A stretch of DNA of 64,000 nucleotides from Belliella kenyensis (GTDB lineage: Bacteria; Bacteroidota; Bacteroidia; Cytophagales; Cyclobacteriaceae): positions 62,001 through 126,000 of the forward strand of contig NZ_JAKZGR010000005.1 in the NCBI RefSeq assembly GCF_022549675.1, written 5' to 3'. Shown piece after piece: positions 35,982 through 43,760 of this stretch. Under the pieces are notes generated by a model. That model did not search any database. It saw only the letters and a program-made list of their open reading frames with translations, and was not told the DNA's origin. Each line of letters opens with the position of its first letter. The first letter of the stretch is position 1. The translations under genes and the position numbers were made by a program.

Positions 35982-36687
35982 TTTGTTGCCCTTCTATTTC
36001 CCAGGTGACTTCCATGACACCATATTCTAATAGCAGCTTGCCTGCTAGAGTCTCCATGATTACATCATTGTTTCCAAACGAGACAATCTTGGCTTCCACA
36101 TAAGCCTGAGACGGATCACCATTATCAAAACTCTTTAAAGATTGTAATCTCAGGTTTCCACTAGACTTGATGATCTCTAGCATCATAACTCTCAGGTGGT
36201 TTTCTACTTTCTCCAAACACTTGATTTGAAAACTGTAAAAAAATGTACCTGAATTAACGTCACTAGGTAATTCTGGAATCGCACTAACTCTTCTGCCAAT
36301 AGGTCTAAGACCAAGATGAGCCAACATCACAGCTCCCGCTGTAATCACTGCCTCTGGGTATAAGCCTACACCTGATAAGGAACCTACCGCCGCAGAACAC
36401 CATATTGTAGCTGCTGTATTCAATCCCTGCACATTGAATCCATCTTTCATGATCACACCAGCTCCCAAAAATCCAATGCCAGTCACAATCTGACCTGCAA
36501 CCCTTGAAGGATCTCCACTATCTCCTGTTAGTGATACAGATAGGAGGATAAATGCCGCAGCTCCCATTGCTACCAAAGTATTGGTTCTAAGACCAGCACT
36601 TTTTTGCCTGTACTGTCTTTCTATACCTATAGCTGCACCTAAAGAAAATGCTAGCCCTAATCTTAATCCAAATTCTAATAATGTCAT
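35971..36687 (-). CDS. MgtC/SapB-family membrane protein
   Basis: MgtC-like inner-membrane proteins act in growth at low magnesium and in modulating the F1F0-ATPase or Mg homeostasis. The start at 36687 is fixed by a strong Shine-Dalgarno sequence on the reverse strand at 36692-36700, followed by a 4-base spacer. It yields 238 residues with an N-terminal membrane domain (LGAAIGIERQYRQKSAGLRT, the family signature) and a soluble C-terminal part. A 16-residue upstream extension would ignore that ribosome site. It overlaps mgtE, so the two magnesium genes are coupled. Confidence 0.92.
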   Translation of the reverse strand: MTLLEFGLRLGLAFSLGAAIGIERQYRQKSAGLRTNTLVAMGAAAFILLSVSLTGDSGDPSRVAGQIVTGIGFLGAGVIMKDGFNVQGLNTAATIWCSAAVGSLSGVGLYPEAVITAGAVMLAHLGLRPIGRRVSAIPELPSDVNSGTFFYSFQIKCLEKVENHLRVMMLEIIKSSGNLRLQSLKSFDNGDPSQAYVEAKIVSFGNNDVIMETLAGKLLLEYGVMEVTWEIEGQQNDR

Positions 36688-36690
36688 CTT

Positions 36691-36700
36691 GACCTCCTTT
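36691..36700 (-). promoter_or_regulatory. Shine-Dalgarno sequence of the MgtC-like gene
   Basis: Reverse strand reads AAAGGAGGTC, followed by AAG and the ATG at 36687. This is a near-perfect anti-16S match, unusual in Bacteroidota, where most starts lack such a site. Confidence 0.8.
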
Positions 36701-36867
36701 CTATGCCTTATATGTCTTGACAAGCCAAGAGGCAAGTCAAAAATTTAAAGTTGTTTTGCGCTTAGCGGGGGAACGTTTTCCATAGCTGATTTATTTAACA
36801 GCACAAAAGTAAGGCTCTTAATGCCTAGCAGCCCTTAAGAACCCATTAGAAAAAAATTAGAATTCTA

Positions 36868-38217
36868 TTAGAAGGCTACGGTAAAGGAGGTGCCTTCACC
36901 AATTTTTGATGTTACTTTTACTTTGCCTTCGTGAAGGGATATGATCTTTTCTACTAAGTATAAACCTATCCCCGACCCTTCAGCTTGAGATTTGTTTTTC
37001 CCTCTAAAAAAAGGCTTAAAAATATGCCTAATTTCTTCTGCATCTATTCCTAATCCATGATCTGAGAAAGTAATCAGGAGCTTTCCCTCTTCAAAAGTTA
37101 TATTTACCCTACAAGTCCGGTCTAAAGAATATTTACAACCATTTTCCAGTAAGTTTTTGAAAGCAGTAGTCAAAAGGTATTCATTGCCCAAAAGTGTGAT
37201 ATTCTCTTCTTCAAGATCTTCGGGTATCAAAAGCTCTACCTTGTAGTCTGCGTGAGCTAGCTGAAGCTTATGACTAGCATCTATAAGGCATTCATCTACC
37301 CTGATCTGTTGAAACTTAACTTGAGTTTTATCATAACTTGCTTTGGCAAGATCCAGAAAGCTTTCAGAAAGTTGAGCCATTTTTTTCGCATCTTTGAGAA
37401 TGGTGGAGAGCGTCTCTCTATACATGTCCGTATCTCTTTCTTTCGAAAGACTAAGCTCAATCTCACCAATTAAAATAGACAATGGAGTCCTAAATTCATG
37501 TGCCAGATAGGAAACAAACTGCTTTTGGGATTCAAAGGACTTCTCAAGCCTCTCCAGCATGGCGTTAAATGTCCTGGCTAGTTTTCCAATTTCATCATCC
37601 CCTTCTTTAAGCCTTAGGTCAAGATTATTAGCAGAAATACTTTTGGCATCCATGGCCATTTTTGCTAATGGAAGCAGAGCATTTTTAGAGAAATATTTTC
37701 CAGTCAGAAAAATCAGCAGCAAGGCAAGAAAATACGTGACAAGCATTGTCGACCTGAGATTGTACAGCTTGTTGTATCCATATTCGTCATAAGCTGCCGC
37801 AGTGATGATATAATCTTGACCCGAGCTTCTGTATACCATGCCTATGACTTGCCAATCCTCCTGAAAAAACTGAATGTATTGAGACCCTTGAATCTCAGCA
37901 AGCATATCTGGAGTCTCCTTCACAAAATCTATATCCACGGCATCATGATAGATCAATTCTAAATCTGCATTGTAAATGGCTGCTTCCACTTCATACAGAA
38001 TCTCTCGATTATTGCGGTAAATCGTTTGCAAAGTCTCTGCATTCAGCTGAGTTTCTGTCAGTAAGTTGACCTTGGTAATGGCCTCTTTTTGCAAAATATT
38101 GTAAAACTCACTGGCTCTATTCTGGGATGCTGAAAAGTAAACAATCCCCATAAAAATCGCCAAAATCCCAGCACTGACCGCTGTAAACAATATGGTGATG
38201 CGCTGCTGGATATTCAT
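36868..38217 (-). CDS. Sensor histidine kinase
   Basis: This is an inner-membrane two-component sensor of 449 residues. A membrane segment lies near 10-30 and a periplasmic domain of about 130 residues follows. A second membrane segment lies near 157-173 (STMLVTYFLALLLIFLTGKY) and a HAMP domain comes after it. The HisKA box YLAHEFRTPLSILIGE (phosphorylated His near 241) is followed by a HATPase domain with N (NLLENGCKY), G1 (FSDHGLGID) and G2 (GSGIGLYLV). Its ATG overlaps the response regulator stop by 4 bp, so they form a pair. The next genes, mgtC-like and mgtE, suggest it may sense divalent cations or envelope state, as PhoQ does. Confidence 0.94.
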   Translation of the reverse strand: MNIQQRITILFTAVSAGILAIFMGIVYFSASQNRASEFYNILQKEAITKVNLLTETQLNAETLQTIYRNNREILYEVEAAIYNADLELIYHDAVDIDFVKETPDMLAEIQGSQYIQFFQEDWQVIGMVYRSSGQDYIITAAAYDEYGYNKLYNLRSTMLVTYFLALLLIFLTGKYFSKNALLPLAKMAMDAKSISANNLDLRLKEGDDEIGKLARTFNAMLERLEKSFESQKQFVSYLAHEFRTPLSILIGEIELSLSKERDTDMYRETLSTILKDAKKMAQLSESFLDLAKASYDKTQVKFQQIRVDECLIDASHKLQLAHADYKVELLIPEDLEEENITLLGNEYLLTTAFKNLLENGCKYSLDRTCRVNITFEEGKLLITFSDHGLGIDAEEIRHIFKPFFRGKNKSQAEGSGIGLYLVEKIISLHEGKVKVTSKIGEGTSFTVAF

Positions 38218-38906
38218 ATTTTCTGCAAAATAAAGCCCATGCCAGGACGGGTATGAATAAGCTTGACACTGAAAGGCCTGTCAACTTTTTTTCTTATATA
38301 ATTGATATAAACATCGACAAAATTTGTCCCTGTATCAAAATTCACTTCCCAGACTTCTCTGGCGATTTCTTCCCTTGAAAGTACTCTTTCGGGATTTTGT
38401 AGGAAATAAGTAAGCAACCTAAACTCCTTAGGCGTCAAGTCTATATTTTGACCACTCCTAGTCACCTGTTTCAACTGAAGATCTATACTAAGATCAGCAT
38501 AGGCAAGCTGATTGTTATCAAATGGGGATGATAGACCCCGAGTCCTTTTCAGTAAGGTCTTTACTCTGGCAAGCAATTCCCTCAAATCGAAAGGCTTGAC
38601 CATGTAATCGTCAGCTCCGGCGTCAAACCCTTCCACCTTATCATCTGTGGTACCTAGTGCTGTAAGCATGATAATTGGAACTTGTGGATAATTTGCTCTT
38701 AGGAGTTTCGAAACTTCAAGACCGTTAACTTTTGGAAGAATCAAGTCCGTAATAACCAGGTGAGGTAATGTACTTTCAAAAAGCTTGATCCCGTAGGCCC
38801 CATCATATGCAATCAAAACATCCATTCCTGCCTCTTTCAACCCTCTTTGGAGCAATGAAGCTAGCCTCTCATCATCTTCGATTACTAGAATTTTTGCTGG
38901 ATTCAT
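38214..38906 (-). CDS. OmpR/PhoB-family response regulator
   Basis: This is a 230-residue transcription factor with a receiver domain (phospho-acceptor Asp54 in VITDLILPK, Lys near 104 in MVKPFDLRELL) and a winged-helix DNA-binding domain (LSREEIAREVWEV, VDVYINYIRKKVD). It is the first gene of the kinase pair and overlaps the kinase start. Its targets probably include its own operon and perhaps the adjacent magnesium genes. No clear direct-repeat binding site was identified by eye. Confidence 0.95.
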   Translation of the reverse strand: MNPAKILVIEDDERLASLLQRGLKEAGMDVLIAYDGAYGIKLFESTLPHLVITDLILPKVNGLEVSKLLRANYPQVPIIMLTALGTTDDKVEGFDAGADDYMVKPFDLRELLARVKTLLKRTRGLSSPFDNNQLAYADLSIDLQLKQVTRSGQNIDLTPKEFRLLTYFLQNPERVLSREEIAREVWEVNFDTGTNFVDVYINYIRKKVDRPFSVKLIHTRPGMGFILQKI

Positions 38907-38993
38907 AAATTAAAGGTAAGAAAAAATTGAAGTATAAACCTTTTCCCAAACTGTTTAAAAAGGTGTAAGCAAAATTGTAAAACCCTAAAAATG

Positions 38994-39785
38994 CTATAGA
39001 CTTGCAGCTTGAACATGCATCCAATCAAAATTCCTAAGCCTTCCTAAGCTGACCCATCCCTCCGATTCCCAAATCTCCCACCAAGCATGATATTCAGTTC
39101 TAGCAAATGTTGCTCTATCTCGACCCCAATTGAGTTGGTTATTGGAAGGATCAAAATCAATAGCTATGCCCCAGCTATGCATACTTGGCAAGGTGCCACC
39201 TCGGATACTCCTATCGTTATAGCAGCCTCCGAAATAATCTAAACGGAGCTCTTTCAAACGGCTAGGGCCATAATGATTCAAAACTGCTCTCAAAACCTTT
39301 TCGATACTATCTTTCACCTTTTCATGGCACATGAATCTACTCACTTTTTGACTGGTATTCCATGCAATTTTCAATTCATAAGGACTATGTGCATAAACTA
39401 GGCTAGAACCTTTCTTCCCATAGAACTGATCAAATTCAGGTGTATACTGCTTAGGCCATGGGCTTCTTCGCTGAGCCAACTCTTCTGGTCTCCATACTGG
39501 TGGAGTATTTCCTTGGTCTATCACATATTTTGCGTTTTCAAATGCATGAAGTGTATTAGGACCAAAATAGCCATCAATTGGACCTGGATTCTGACCGTAT
39601 TGCATGGTAATGTATTGGAGCATACCCACCAGTTTTCTTCTATTAGACCACTCTTGGGGAATCACACCTGATTCATCAATGGCTCTATAAGTAAGAGGGC
39701 CTGGAATACCATCTATGGTACTTGTATAAAGGCCTTTGGTGCTAAGCCAAGTTTGCACAAAGATCGCAGCTTCTTTGGTATCCAT
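38994..39785 (-). CDS. Endolysin-like M15 D,D-peptidase with N-terminal PG-binding-like repeats
   Basis: This is a 263-residue peptidoglycan hydrolase. Two repeats resembling PG-binding domains (GIPGPLTYRAIDESG near 27-40 and GYFGPNTLHAFENA near 72-85) precede the M15 catalytic domain. The zinc ligands are His203 and Asp210 in SMHSWGIAIDFD and His257 in DWMHVQ. The enzyme is predicted to cut D-Ala-containing peptides of the cell wall. There is no signal peptide or transmembrane helix, which is characteristic of phage endolysins or effectors released by lysis or dedicated secretion. It is isolated from any phage genes, so a domesticated phage origin is only an inference. Confidence 0.85.
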   Translation of the reverse strand: MDTKEAAIFVQTWLSTKGLYTSTIDGIPGPLTYRAIDESGVIPQEWSNRRKLVGMLQYITMQYGQNPGPIDGYFGPNTLHAFENAKYVIDQGNTPPVWRPEELAQRRSPWPKQYTPEFDQFYGKKGSSLVYAHSPYELKIAWNTSQKVSRFMCHEKVKDSIEKVLRAVLNHYGPSRLKELRLDYFGGCYNDRSIRGGTLPSMHSWGIAIDFDPSNNQLNWGRDRATFARTEYHAWWEIWESEGWVSLGRLRNFDWMHVQAASL

Positions 39786-39906
39786 TTTTATGATTACTTG
39801 GTGAAAAGATCCAACTTAAAAATCATTAAAATTTAAAAAAAATAAAGCAGAAAAGCAATTTAACACTCTGATTATTAGGTGTCAAAATTTAATAAATCAA
39901 GTTTCA

Positions 39907-39944
39907 TAAAAAAACGCTGAGCCTTATAAATAAAAGCTCAGCGT
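39907..39944 (-). terminator. Rho-independent terminator, minus strand
   Basis: On the reverse strand ACGCTGAGC and GCTCAGCGT form a stem followed by seven T. It would end transcripts arriving from rpiB. Confidence 0.8.
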
Positions 39945-39980
39945 CTAAATACAAAATATCAATACTTATAAAGATATCGG

Positions 39981-40133
39981 TATATGGATATACGGAACTT
40001 TGCCAATAACATTACAAAATTACGATTTATCTAACTTCCGATATAAATTGATATTGGACACTTATGGATATTGACCATTAAGAACCGATTGAGCATTGAA
40101 TTGAAGTTGCTGGCAAAAAAGCGTATAATCAGT
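39981..40133 (+). repeat. MITE-like dispersed repeat, copy 2
   Basis: This is a 153-bp element starting TATATGGATATACGGAACTT and ending GGCAAAAAAGCGTATAATC. About 85-90 percent of positions match copy 3. Just beyond its right end, 40151-40175 (TATACGGAATTGCGG) resembles another copy of the left terminus. Confidence 0.9.
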
Positions 40134-40194
40134 TATCGGTAAAGTAATTATACGGAATTGCGGAAAATCACATTACTATATTAATAAATAACTG

Positions 40195-40632
40195 TTAAGA
40201 ACAAGCAATCTTGTTCACTCTGGTAGCATGCCTTCCACCTTCAAATGCCGTATTGAGGAAAATCTCTGACATACTCACTGCGAGATCAAATGAAATAAAT
40301 CGGGCAGGAATAGCAAGTACATTTGCATCATTATGCTGTCTCGAAAGTGCTGCCAAATCCTCATTCCAACACAATGCAGCCCTGATACCTTGGTGTTTGT
40401 TGGCTGTGATAGCTACACCATTTCCACTTCCACAGATCAAGATTCCGCTTTCGAACTCTCCTTTTTCTATAGCTTCGGCTAATGGATGCACGAAATCCGG
40501 ATAATCGGCAGATGCATCTGAATACGGGCCAAAATCTTTGACCTCGTAACCTTGCTCTTTTAACTTGACAATCAAGTCTTGCTTGTAAGCGAAACCTGCA
40601 TGGTCTCCTCCAATGGCTATTTTCTTTGACAT
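40195..40632 (-). CDS. rpiB: Ribose 5-phosphate isomerase B
   Basis: This enzyme interconverts ribose 5-phosphate and ribulose 5-phosphate in the pentose phosphate pathway. The 145-residue protein starts MSKKIAIGGDHAGFAYKQDL. The catalytic and substrate-binding residues are visible in GGDHAGF, ICGSGNGVAITANK, CWNEDLAALSRQHNDANVL and HATRVNKI. The length is normal. It is a single gene, with an AT-rich start region and tatC 108 bp upstream in the same direction. Confidence 0.96.
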   Translation of the reverse strand: MSKKIAIGGDHAGFAYKQDLIVKLKEQGYEVKDFGPYSDASADYPDFVHPLAEAIEKGEFESGILICGSGNGVAITANKHQGIRAALCWNEDLAALSRQHNDANVLAIPARFISFDLAVSMSEIFLNTAFEGGRHATRVNKIACS

Positions 40633-40740
40633 GCTTTATTATTTTTTTTGTGTTTCTACACGCTTACTTTAAATCGATGGGTAATACTAAAGTATCAAAT
40701 ATCAATGAGGTCTGTGCTTGATTACACTTATCCATAAATC

Positions 40741-41583
40741 TTATTGCTCATTATCAGCTTCAATGGCACGTTTTCTTTCGAGTCTCTTGGCTATCATTAT
40801 ACCTGTCTCATATAGCACCATGATAGGCATGGCTATGATGATCTGACTGATGACATCAGGAGGTGTAATGATCGCCGAAACGACCAAGATCACCACGATC
40901 GAGTGTCTTCTGTATGACTTCAGCATCGCAGCAGATACCAAGCCAGACATGGATAAGAAATAGATCACAACAGGCAGCTGGAACATCAATGCAGATGCCA
41001 GTACCAACATCACCACAGTGGTGACATATGATGTGATGTCAAACTCATTGAGAATAGTTGGGTCTAGCTGGTAGTTTGCTAAGAAATTGATCGAGAGAGG
41101 TGCTAGGATAAAGTATCCAAATGCTGCACCCATAAAGAACAATAAACTAACAAAAAACACCGCTCCTCGAGCAGCTTGTCTTTCTTTGCTGTAGAGTCCT
41201 GGGCTGATAAACCTCCAAATTTCCCAAAACAAATACGGGAATGCTACTACCAAACCTACTACAAGACTAGAGGTAATGTGCATAGAAAACTGTCCCGTCA
41301 TCTGACGACTTTGGATGGTAAAAGGCAAAGTATCTATACACAAGGCAGGGATATTCAAGTACTCAGATACTTTGCAGAGCAATCTGTATGTAACGAATGA
41401 AATCTTCGAAGGTCCTAGGATCACTTTGCCAAAAACGATACTTTTTGCAAGAAAAGCTGTGATAGTAAATATCAAAACTGCTGCAACGGATCGGAGCAAA
41501 TGCCAGCGCAATTGCTCCAAATGATCCAAAAAGGACATGCCTTCTTCTTCCTCTTCTTCGTCTCTATATTGATCTAATGCCAC
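40741..41583 (-). CDS. tatC: Sec-independent (twin-arginine) protein translocase subunit TatC
   Basis: This inner-membrane receptor of the Tat pathway recognises twin-arginine signals and exports folded proteins. The 280-residue protein has six transmembrane segments. It contains the conserved FLDHLEQLRWHLLRS at about 16-30 and LFWEIWRFISPGLYSKERQAA. An acidic N-terminal extension (EEEEEEG) precedes the core. The SOD lipoprotein at 3.2 kb has an SRRYF leader and is a plausible substrate. It lies 15 bp downstream of glyA; tatA is not in the window. Confidence 0.97.
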   Translation of the reverse strand: MALDQYRDEEEEEEGMSFLDHLEQLRWHLLRSVAAVLIFTITAFLAKSIVFGKVILGPSKISFVTYRLLCKVSEYLNIPALCIDTLPFTIQSRQMTGQFSMHITSSLVVGLVVAFPYLFWEIWRFISPGLYSKERQAARGAVFFVSLLFFMGAAFGYFILAPLSINFLANYQLDPTILNEFDITSYVTTVVMLVLASALMFQLPVVIYFLSMSGLVSAAMLKSYRRHSIVVILVVSAIITPPDVISQIIIAMPIMVLYETGIMIAKRLERKRAIEADNEQ

Positions 41584-41598
41584 GTGATTTGCTGAAAA

Positions 41599-42867
41599 TT
41601 AGTATAATGGGAACTGCACCATCCAGTCATTTACTTCCGACTTGAGACTAGCTAGTTCTGATTCGTTCTCATGGCTGCTCAATGCTTTGTCTATCAAAGC
41701 AACGATGCGAACCATGTCTTGTTCCTTCAATCCTCGAGTAGTGACAGCAGCAGTACCTACTCTCATCCCTGAGGTGACAAACGGCGAACGCTTATCAAAT
41801 GGAACCATATTTTTATTGATCGTGATATCTACTTTCCCAAGTGTCTCTTCTGCGATTTTTCCTGTGATATCCTTGTTGTTCAAATCTATAAGCATCAAGT
41901 GATTATCCGTACCTCCAGAGATGATTTTATAACCCAACTTCACAAACTCCTCCGCCATCACAGCAGCATTCTTCTTCACTTGCACTACATAATCCATGTA
42001 TTCATCAGAGAGAGCTTCTTCGAAAGCCACAGCTTTGGCTGCGATGATATGCTCCAATGGCCCTCCTTGAGTACCTGGAAATACCCCTGAATCAAGCAAG
42101 GAAGACATTTTTCTCAATTCTCCCTTAGGTGTCTTCAAGCCGAATGGATTATCAAAATCTTCTCTCATCAAGATCAACCCACCTCTAGGTCCTCTCAATG
42201 TCTTGTGCGTAGTAGTGGTCACAATGTGACAATATTCCAATGGATCATTGAGCAATCCTCTTGCTATCAATCCAGATGGGTGAGAAATATCTGCCAATAG
42301 GATCGCTCCCACTTGATCAGCTATGTCCCTCAATCTCTCATAATCCCAATCTCTGCTGTAAGCGGAAGCTCCACAGATCAATAGCTTAGGCTTTACCTCT
42401 AGGGCAGTAGCTTCTACTTTATCGTAATCGATCAGTCCAGTCTCTTCTTCCACACCATAGAAATGAGGCTTATAAAGTTTACCAGAAAAATTCACTGGAG
42501 AGCCATGGGTCAAGTGTCCACCATGTGCCAAGTCAAAACCTAATATACTATCACCTGCATTCAAAACTGCCAAAAATACAGCAGCATTAGCTTGAGCTCC
42601 AGAATGTGGCTGAACATTGGCCCAACCAGCACCGAAAAGTTCCTTGGCCCTATCTATAGCCAATTGCTCGATTTGATCAACTATTTCGCATCCACCATAG
42701 TAGCGCTTGTTTGGTAAGCCTTCTGCATACTTGTTGGTCAACACACTTCCTGCCGCTTCCATTACCTGCTTACTGGTAAAATTTTCAGATGCGATCAATT
42801 CAATACCTGTCTTCTGACGGTTTTCTTCTTTTGCAATTAGGTCAAAGATTGCCTGATCTCTTTTCAT
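41599..42867 (-). CDS. glyA: Serine hydroxymethyltransferase
   Basis: This PLP enzyme converts serine and tetrahydrofolate to glycine and 5,10-methylene-THF. From the ATG at 42867 ([15 protein letters not shown]) it has 422 residues, the standard length. An upstream frame from 42927 adds an implausible leader. The PLP lysine lies in [14 protein letters not shown], with [13 protein letters not shown] and [12 protein letters not shown] as other conserved blocks. It precedes tatC by only 15 bp and may be cotranscribed with it. Confidence 0.97.
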   Translation of the reverse strand: MKRDQAIFDLIAKEENRQKTGIELIASENFTSKQVMEAAGSVLTNKYAEGLPNKRYYGGCEIVDQIEQLAIDRAKELFGAGWANVQPHSGAQANAAVFLAVLNAGDSILGFDLAHGGHLTHGSPVNFSGKLYKPHFYGVEEETGLIDYDKVEATALEVKPKLLICGASAYSRDWDYERLRDIADQVGAILLADISHPSGLIARGLLNDPLEYCHIVTTTTHKTLRGPRGGLILMREDFDNPFGLKTPKGELRKMSSLLDSGVFPGTQGGPLEHIIAAKAVAFEEALSDEYMDYVVQVKKNAAVMAEEFVKLGYKIISGGTDNHLMLIDLNNKDITGKIAEETLGKVDITINKNMVPFDKRSPFVTSGMRVGTAAVTTRGLKEQDMVRIVALIDKALSSHENESELASLKSEVNDWMVQFPLY

Positions 42868-43108
42868 GGATATGATTTTTAATAGGTTGCCCAAAATTAG
42901 TTTTAAACAATGGATAATCCAATTCAATGTTAGACTTATGTGAGCTATGGAGGTGATTCACCACATGAATGATCAGAGAAACTTTTTACAGTTGTTGAAA
43001 ATTTTGATACCAGTGGATATTAGTCGAAATTAATAGATACTGAATTGAAAAAGATATTTGCTAGTCAATGATCTTAGCTAAATCTAGTGTTAAAAATAAA
43101 TTTAGTTT

Positions 43109-43256
43109 TATGGATATACGGAACTTTGCCAATAACATTACAAAATTCCGATTTATCTAACTTCCGATATAAATTGATATTGGATACTTATGGATATTGA
43201 CCATTAACAACCTGATGAGCCAATGAATTGAAGTTGCTGGCAAAAAAGCGTATAAT
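43109..43256 (+). repeat. MITE-like dispersed repeat, copy 3
   Basis: About 148 bp, starting TATGGATATACGGAACTTTG and ending GGCAAAAAAGCGTATAAT. It lies 60 bp upstream of the truncated DUF4221-like gene. The flanking stretch 42928-43108 shows no other supported feature. Confidence 0.9.
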
Positions 43257-43316
43257 AAGATTTAGTTTTAATAAAATTGAATTGGTAAATTCAATTCTCC
43301 AATATCTAGATCCATT

Positions 43317-43571
43317 ATGAGCCAGCATACAGACCGCATTTCCAAAAGTCAAACCTATTTTATTCTCCTTTTAGCAAAAATTCTCCTACTCTCCTGTAGC
43401 AAACCTTCGAATGAAACTTCACAACTTTCTGATAATGTCAAGCTTGTATCTGAAATCCCTCTTCCCACTTCTAACAAAACACCTGAATCCTATTTTGTAA
43501 AAAATGGAGCTGTTTGGGTATTTGAAAACTTAGATGATGAAATGGGTTTTGTAAGGATAAAAATTGATTGA
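43317..43571 (+). CDS. Truncated DUF4221-like lipoprotein (internal deletion remnant)
   Basis: This 84-residue ORF joins an N-terminal lipoprotein signal (LLLAKILLLSC) and a short linker directly to YFVKNGAVWVFENLDDEMGF, ending VRIKID. That end is nearly identical to the last residues of the full-length lipoprotein at 44983 (MLWIFENMEDEMGFVRIKI). About 280 central residues, the propeller body, are missing, so it is probably nonfunctional or a decoy. The MITE-like copy 60 bp upstream may mark the event that caused the deletion. It is listed as a CDS because the frame is intact. Confidence 0.7.
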   Translation: MSQHTDRISKSQTYFILLLAKILLLSCSKPSNETSQLSDNVKLVSEIPLPTSNKTPESYFVKNGAVWVFENLDDEMGFVRIKID

Positions 43572-43586
43572 AATATCAGACTTACA

Positions 43587-43736
43587 CATTAAAATTTCAG
43601 ATTTTTAATGTCAGCTCTATAAAGTGACCTTAAATTTGAGGTTTGTTTCATAACCTACATTAAAATTTAAATTTTTTAATGTAGGAAGAGTTGTTTATAA
43701 TGAAATTTAATGTCAAATTTGTGTACAAACATTAAA
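43587..43736. promoter_or_regulatory. Three ACATTAAA palindromes upstream of the Fic gene
   Basis: Site 1 at 43587-43610 (CATTAAAATTTC...TTTTTAATG). Site 2 at 43654-43685 has perfect 12-bp arms CCTACATTAAAA/TTTTAATGTAGG. Site 3 at 43706-43736 has TTTAATGT/ACATTAAA arms. All share the word ACATTAAA, suggesting a repressor array. The Fic protein's C-terminal HTH-like region could bind it. Confidence 0.5.
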
Positions 43737-43760
43737 ATAAACAAAATTTAAGGTAAGATA

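Noticed and set aside
36688-36867. M-box magnesium riboswitch before mgtC
   Set aside because: The conserved M-box core could not be recognised by eye; kept only as an unexplained leader.
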